A stretch of 64,000 nt of DNA from Kutzneria sp. (GTDB lineage: Bacteria > Actinomycetota > Actinomycetes > Mycobacteriales > Pseudonocardiaceae), in the NCBI GenBank assembly GCA_019239965.1, contig JAFAZC010000075.1, positions 1 through 64,000 of the forward strand, written 5' to 3'. Below the pieces are notes generated by a model that saw nothing but the letters and a program-made list of their open reading frames with translations, did no database searches and had not been told where the DNA came from. A program made the position numbers and the translations under genes. Shown here piece after piece: positions 59,865 through 64,000 of this stretch. Numbering within the stretch: the stretch's first letter is position 1; the number at the start of each line of letters is the position of its first letter.

Positions 59865-60077
59865 ATGTCCGCTGTGGACTTCTCTGGCGTCCGCTGGCGG
59901 AAGAGCAACCGCAGCGGCGACGGCAACGGCAACAACTGCGTCGCGGTGGCCTGGACGGGAGACAGTGCCCGTGTGGGCTACCGCGATTCCAAGGACCCGA
60001 ACCGGGCGACGCTCGTGTTTCCGGCTGCGGCACACGCCGAGTTTGTAATGGCGGTGCGGCGCGGCGAGCTCGGCTAG
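59865..60077 (+). CDS. DUF397 small protein
   Basis: This 70-residue protein has the diagnostic start FSGVRWRKSNRSGDGNGNNC and VAVAWTG, with RDSKDP and a C-terminal helix AAHAEFVMAVRRGEL. It lies 26 nt after the XRE gene. In WhiJ-like systems the DUF397 partner is thought to antagonise the XRE protein, a toxin-antitoxin-like logic that remains debated. Confidence 0.93.
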   Translation: MSAVDFSGVRWRKSNRSGDGNGNNCVAVAWTGDSARVGYRDSKDPNRATLVFPAAAHAEFVMAVRRGELG

Positions 60078-60198
60078 CGCCGGCTGTCACGGACGCCGTT
60101 CTTCCGCTTGCCATTCGACACAGGTGGGCCGGGCCCCCGTCGGTCGTGACGAACTCATGCACGGCCTTGGCTCCTCCGGTGAACCGTTTCCAGGCTGT

Positions 60199-60229
60199 GT
60201 GGGGCCTCCCGACATACGGGAAGCCCCAC
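60199..60229. terminator. Bidirectional terminator between DUF397 gene and lon
   Basis: GTGGGGC pairs with GCCCCAC and the inner TCCCG with CGGGA around loop ACATA, separated by one C/A mismatch. It lies 12 bp from the lon stop and 122 bp after the DUF397 stop. Confidence 0.7.
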
Positions 60230-60240
60230 GCAGTGGTTCA

Positions 60241-62616
60241 TCAGGCGGCTACTGGTGCCGCGGCTTCGGCCGACCGCAGTGCGAGCGTCAGTACCTCGCG
60301 GACGTCGCTGACCAGGTGCACGGTCAGCTGCTCGCGCACCGACTCGGGCACGTCGTCCAGATCGGGCTCGTTGCGCCGCGGGAGCAGCACCGTGGTGATG
60401 CCGGCCCGGTGCGCGGCGAGCAGCTTCTGCTTCACCCCGCCGATCGGCAGCACCCGGCCGGTCAGCGACACCTCGCCGGTCATCGCCACGTCGGAGCGGG
60501 CCGGTCGCCCGGACAGCAGCGAGGCCAATGCCGTCGTCATCGTCACGCCGGCGCTGGGCCCGTCCTTGGGCACGGCACCGGCCGGAACATGCACGTGCAC
60601 ACCGCGATCCTTCAGGTCCCCCACTGGCAGCTCCAGTTCGGCGCCGTGTGACCGCAGGTAGGACAAGGCGATGTGGGCCGACTCCTTCATCACGTCACCG
60701 AGCTGTCCGGTGAGCGAGACCCCGGTCGACCCCGTTTCCGGATCGGCCAGTGAGGCCTCCACGAACAGCACGTCCCCACCGGCTCCTGTGACGGCGAGGC
60801 CGGTCGCCACGCCGGGCACGGACGTACGCTCCGCCGACTCGGGCGTGTGCCGGGGGCGTCCCAGGTAGTCCCGCAGGTCGTCCCCGGAGACCGTCACCGG
60901 CAGTGTGGTGTCCTCCAGTGCCACCTTCGCGGTGATCTTGCGCAGGACCCTGGCGATCGAGCGCTCCAGGTCGCGCACGCCGGCCTCACGGGTGTACTCG
61001 GCCGCCAGCCGGCGCAGCGCGTCCTCGTCCACTGAGACCTCTGCCTCGGTCATGCCGGCCCGTTCCAGCTGCCGTGGCAGCAGGTGGTCGCGGCCGATGG
61101 TGACCTTCTCGTCTTCGGTGTAGCCGTCGAGCCGGACCAGTTCCATCCGGTCGAGCAGCGGGCCGGGGATGTGCTCGAGCACATTGGCCGTCGCCAGGAA
61201 CAACACGTCGGACAGGTCCAGCTCCACCTCCAGGTAGTGGTCCCGGAAGGTGTGGTTCTGCGCGGGGTCCAGCACCTCGAGCAGCGCCGCCGTCGGGTCG
61301 CCCCGGTAGTCCGAGCCGACCTTGTCCACCTCGTCCAGCAGCACCACCGGGTTCATCGAACCTGCTTCGGAGATCGCCCGAACGATCCGGCCAGGCAGCG
61401 CGCCGACGTAGGTGCGCCGGTGCCCGCGGATCTCGGCCTCGTCCCGGACACCGCCGAGGGCCACCCGGACGAACTTGCGGCCCATCGCCCGCGCCACCGA
61501 CTCGCCCAGCGAGGTCTTGCCGACCCCGGGCGGCCCGACAAGCGCGAGCACCGCACCGCTGCGCCGGCCGCCGACAACGCCGAGGCCCTTGTCCGTCCGG
61601 CGCCGACGCACCGCGAGATGTTCGATGATCCGGTCCTTCACGTCGTCCAGCCCGGAATGGTCGGCGTCGAGCACGGCCCTTGCCTCCGTGATGGCGTAGG
61701 CGTCCTCGGTGCGCGTGTTCCACGGCATCTGCAGGATCGTGTCCAGCCAGGTGCGGATCCAGCTCACCTCGGGCGACTGGTCCGAGGTGCGCTCCAGCTT
61801 GTCCACCTCGGCCATGGCCGCCTCGTGGACCTTTTCCGGAAGGTTCGCCGCTTCCACTCGCGCCCGATAGTCCTGCTCCTCGGACGCGGGCTTGCCGTCG
61901 AGTTCGGCGAGCTCCTTTCGGATGGCCGCGAGTTGCTGGCGCAGCAGGAACTCCCGCTGCTGGCGTTCGACGCCTTCCCGAACGTCCTTGCGGATCGTCT
62001 CGCTGACGTCGAGTTCCGCCAAGTGTTCCCGGCCCCAGGCCAGCAGCTTCTCCAGTCGCTCGGCCACATCGGCGGTCTCAAGCAGCCAGAGCTTCTGTTC
62101 GGTGCTGAGGTAGGAGGCGTAGCCGGCGAGGTCGGCAAGGGCTGACGGGTCGGTGACCCCCTGCACGGAGTCGACCACCTGCCACGCGCCCCGCTGTTGC
62201 AGGATCGTGGTCACCAGTGCGCGGTATTCCTTGGCCAGTTCACGGGTGTGCTCGTCGACAGGAGTCTCTTCGGAAACCTCGGCCCGCACCCACAGTGCGG
62301 CGCCGGGGCCAGTGGTGCCGGTGCCGATGCGGACCCGTGCGACGCCGCGCACCACGGCGGCACGCTCACCGCCGGGCAGCCGACCGATCTGCGTGATCAC
62401 GCCCAGGGTGCCCACCGAGCCGTACTTGCCGTCCAGCCGCGGCACGAGCAGGACCCTGGCTGCCTCGCTGGTTCCCGGCGTCCTGGTCTTCGAGGCCTGA
62501 GCGGCCTCAACGGCTGCCCGGATGTCGGTGTCGTCGAGCTCGACCGGCACCACCATGCCGGGCAGTACCACCATGTCGTCCAGCGGAAGCACCGGAAGCG
62601 CCAGTGTTTCGCTCAC
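60241..62616 (-). CDS. lon: ATP-dependent protease Lon
   Basis: This 791-residue AAA+ protease has an N-terminal LAN domain ([20 protein letters not shown]), a long helical linker, Walker [12 protein letters not shown], Walker [11 protein letters not shown], and the protease domain with catalytic Ser in [10 protein letters not shown] and Lys in [17 protein letters not shown] 62616 has GGAGGGTGG nine bases upstream, better than the GTG at 62625. It degrades misfolded and regulatory proteins, including antitoxins such as MazE in other bacteria. Some actinobacteria lack Lon. Confidence 0.96.
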   Translation of the reverse strand: MSETLALPVLPLDDMVVLPGMVVPVELDDTDIRAAVEAAQASKTRTPGTSEAARVLLVPRLDGKYGSVGTLGVITQIGRLPGGERAAVVRGVARVRIGTGTTGPGAALWVRAEVSEETPVDEHTRELAKEYRALVTTILQQRGAWQVVDSVQGVTDPSALADLAGYASYLSTEQKLWLLETADVAERLEKLLAWGREHLAELDVSETIRKDVREGVERQQREFLLRQQLAAIRKELAELDGKPASEEQDYRARVEAANLPEKVHEAAMAEVDKLERTSDQSPEVSWIRTWLDTILQMPWNTRTEDAYAITEARAVLDADHSGLDDVKDRIIEHLAVRRRRTDKGLGVVGGRRSGAVLALVGPPGVGKTSLGESVARAMGRKFVRVALGGVRDEAEIRGHRRTYVGALPGRIVRAISEAGSMNPVVLLDEVDKVGSDYRGDPTAALLEVLDPAQNHTFRDHYLEVELDLSDVLFLATANVLEHIPGPLLDRMELVRLDGYTEDEKVTIGRDHLLPRQLERAGMTEAEVSVDEDALRRLAAEYTREAGVRDLERSIARVLRKITAKVALEDTTLPVTVSGDDLRDYLGRPRHTPESAERTSVPGVATGLAVTGAGGDVLFVEASLADPETGSTGVSLTGQLGDVMKESAHIALSYLRSHGAELELPVGDLKDRGVHVHVPAGAVPKDGPSAGVTMTTALASLLSGRPARSDVAMTGEVSLTGRVLPIGGVKQKLLAAHRAGITTVLLPRRNEPDLDDVPESVREQLTVHLVSDVREVLTLALRSAEAAAPVAA

Positions 62617-62711
62617 GTCGTCCACCCTCCACCTGATGTTGAGTCATACAGGCTCAACCAATTGGAGCCAGGTGATGTTCCCCTGAGGTGTTCGCTCAGA
62701 GCGAGCACGAC

Positions 62712-62845
62712 GGCGATGCGACTACGATCAACGAGCCAGACGGCGGTGGATACGAGGAATCCAGCGAAATTCTGGAGCGGTCGCGCCACTGTGACAGTCA
62801 TGACGACTGAAAGCCAGAGACTCGACCACCGGCCGTGATGTCTCT
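62712..62845 (+). promoter_or_regulatory. Cobalamin riboswitch
   Basis: The 265-bp gap before cobN contains GGCGGTG...AATCC, the B12-box core CGCGCCACTGTGAC (GCCACTG at 62785-62791) and AAGCCAGAGAC (62811-62821), in the order and spacing of the AdoCbl aptamer. A hairpin CGGGG/CCCCG (62849-62865) directly before the GAGGAGGAG ribosome site is a likely expression platform. Cobalamin should lower cobN expression. The 5' boundary is approximate. Confidence 0.82.
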
Positions 62846-62880
62846 ACCCGGGGCGCAGGACCCCGAGGAGGAGTACCGCC

Positions 62881-64000
62881 GTGCCGCCACGCGTCCTCTT
62901 ACTGTCCACCGCCGACACCGACCTGCTCGCCGCGAAGCGGTGCGGCGCGGCATACCGCGTCGCCAACCCGGCCCGGCTGGACCTGGCGGACCTGCCCGCA
63001 CTGCTCGACGGGGCCGCGCTGGCCGTCGTCCGGCTCCTCGGTGGGCGCCGAGTCTGGGAGGACGGACTCGCCGCGGTGCTGGCCAGTGGAGTGCCCACGG
63101 TGTGTCTCGGGGGTGAGGCGACGCCGGACGCGGAACTGATGGCCCTGTCGACGGTGCCGGCCGGAGTCGCGACGCAAGCGCTTGCCTACCTGGTGGAGGG
63201 CGGTCCCGACAATCTCGGGCAGCTGGCCGCCTTCCTGTCGGACACCGTGCTGTTGACTGGCGAGGGATTCCGCGCTCCGGTAGGCATGCCGACCTTCGGA
63301 ACCCACGGGGATCCCCCATTCCTCGCCGATCGGCCGACGGTCGGCATCGTGTTCTACCGGGCGCACGCGCTGGCCGGCAACACCGCGTTCGTCGACGCCC
63401 TCGTCGCGGCCGTCGCCGCCGCCGGCGCCAACGCGCTGCCCGTGTTCTGCGGATCCTTGCGGGGACTCGACAGTGACGACGCGACCGGCCTGCTCCAGCT
63501 GCTCAGCCGGTGCGACGCCCTGGTCGCCACGGTGCTCGCCGCCGGGGGAGCGGTGGCCGCGGAGGCCAGCGCCGGTGGCGACGAGGACGCCTGGGACGCG
63601 GGGGCGCTGGCCCGCCTCGACGTGCCGGTCCTGCAAGGTCTGTGCCTGACTTCGTCGCGCGCGGTCTGGACGGCCTCCAGCGCGGCACTGTCCCCGATGG
63701 ACGCCGCCATGCAGGTCGCCATTCCGGAGTTCGACGGCCGGCTGATCGGAGTTCCCTTCTCCTTCAAGGAGAACGGTCCCGACGGGATACCAGTGTACGT
63801 GGCCGACCCCGAGCGGACCGCGAGGGTGGCCGGCACCGCGGTGGCCATGGCCACACTGCGCCATGTGCCCAACGCGGACAAGAAGGTGGCGATAGTGCTG
63901 TCGTCCTATCCCACTAAACACGCCAGGGTGGGCAACGCGGTCGGCCTGGACACACCGGCCTCCGCGGTAGCCCTGTTACGTGCCATGGCCGAACATGGGT
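62881..64000 (+). CDS. cobN: Cobaltochelatase subunit CobN (3' end outside window)
   Basis: The first 373 codons of the large ATP-dependent cobaltochelatase subunit, which inserts cobalt into hydrogenobyrinate diamide in aerobic cobalamin synthesis. The start PPRVLLLSTADTDLLAAKR, the block LPALLDGAALAVVRLLGGRR and SFKENGPDGIPVYVADPERT are typical. GTG 62881 is preceded by GAGGAGGAG. It lies downstream of the cobalamin riboswitch and divergent from lon. The frame is open to the window end. Confidence 0.94.
   Translation, partial: MPPRVLLLSTADTDLLAAKRCGAAYRVANPARLDLADLPALLDGAALAVVRLLGGRRVWEDGLAAVLASGVPTVCLGGEATPDAELMALSTVPAGVATQALAYLVEGGPDNLGQLAAFLSDTVLLTGEGFRAPVGMPTFGTHGDPPFLADRPTVGIVFYRAHALAGNTAFVDALVAAVAAAGANALPVFCGSLRGLDSDDATGLLQLLSRCDALVATVLAAGGAVAAEASAGGDEDAWDAGALARLDVPVLQGLCLTSSRAVWTASSAALSPMDAAMQVAIPEFDGRLIGVPFSFKENGPDGIPVYVADPERTARVAGTAVAMATLRHVPNADKKVAIVLSSYPTKHARVGNAVGLDTPASAVALLRAMAEHG

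Overview
The window is high-G+C actinobacterial chromosome. Several features point to a mycothiol-producing actinomycete, most likely Pseudonocardiales: a mycothione reductase, a WhiG-type sigma factor, DUF397, DUF2469, DUF2631 and DUF3311 proteins, many GTG starts, and promoters that place the -10 hexamer 6-7 nt before the start codon (leaderless mRNAs). The genus cannot be fixed from sequence alone. The backbone, smc - ftsY - amt - glnK - glnD - ffh - rpsP - rimM - trmD - rplS - lepB - rnhB - yraN - comM - dprA - xerC - whiG - rpsB - tsf - pyrH - frr - cdsA - rlmN - dxr - rip - ispG - GNAT - lipoprotein PBP - mtr, follows the gene order known from mycobacteria and relatives. No rRNA, tRNA, CRISPR array or intact mobile element was seen.

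Layout. 1-2536: 3' part of smc. 2563-12586: a variable block between smc and ftsY holding a secreted beta-propeller protein, an MFS exporter, a membrane diguanylate cyclase, a decayed PIN-toxin tail, a divergent CGNR regulator/MFS pair sharing an operator, and an anmK - SSS symporter - P450 operon. 12750-21543: ftsY, a DUF3311/SSS symporter pair, the nitrogen operon amt-glnK-glnD, and ffh. 21578-28586: amidohydrolase, CPBP protease, then ribosome/tRNA maturation and secretion genes. 28761-33810: yraN, a frameshifted comM, dprA, xerC and whiG. 33833-38774: a LytM-like exported protein facing rpsB-tsf-pyrH-frr-cdsA. 38793-43113: an accessory block with a VOC protein, a methyltransferase, a His-rich PadR repressor, its MFS target and a deleted ABC transporter. 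43225-50478: rlmN, a MazEF module, the non-mevalonate isoprenoid genes dxr and ispG flanking a site-2 protease, and a GNAT protein. 50566-60077: lipoprotein PBP, cobQ, a lipoprotein chorismate mutase, a FadR-type regulator, mtr, PEBP and SDR proteins, and an XRE/DUF397 module. 60241-64000: lon and a riboswitch-controlled cobN that runs off the end.

Functionally, most of the window is housekeeping: SRP targeting and secretion (ffh, ftsY, lepB), translation (rpsP, rplS, rpsB, tsf, frr, rimM, trmD, rlmN), nitrogen sensing, isoprenoid precursors, envelope growth, and cobalamin synthesis (cobQ, cobN). The unusual material lies in the insertions. The best leads are the exported AroQ-type chorismate mutase lipoprotein, the anmK-symporter-P450 operon, the double-palindrome operator of the CGNR/MFS pair, and three genes caught in decay (comM, an ABC transporter, a PIN toxin). 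I did not find one locus that I can defend as a wholly new system.
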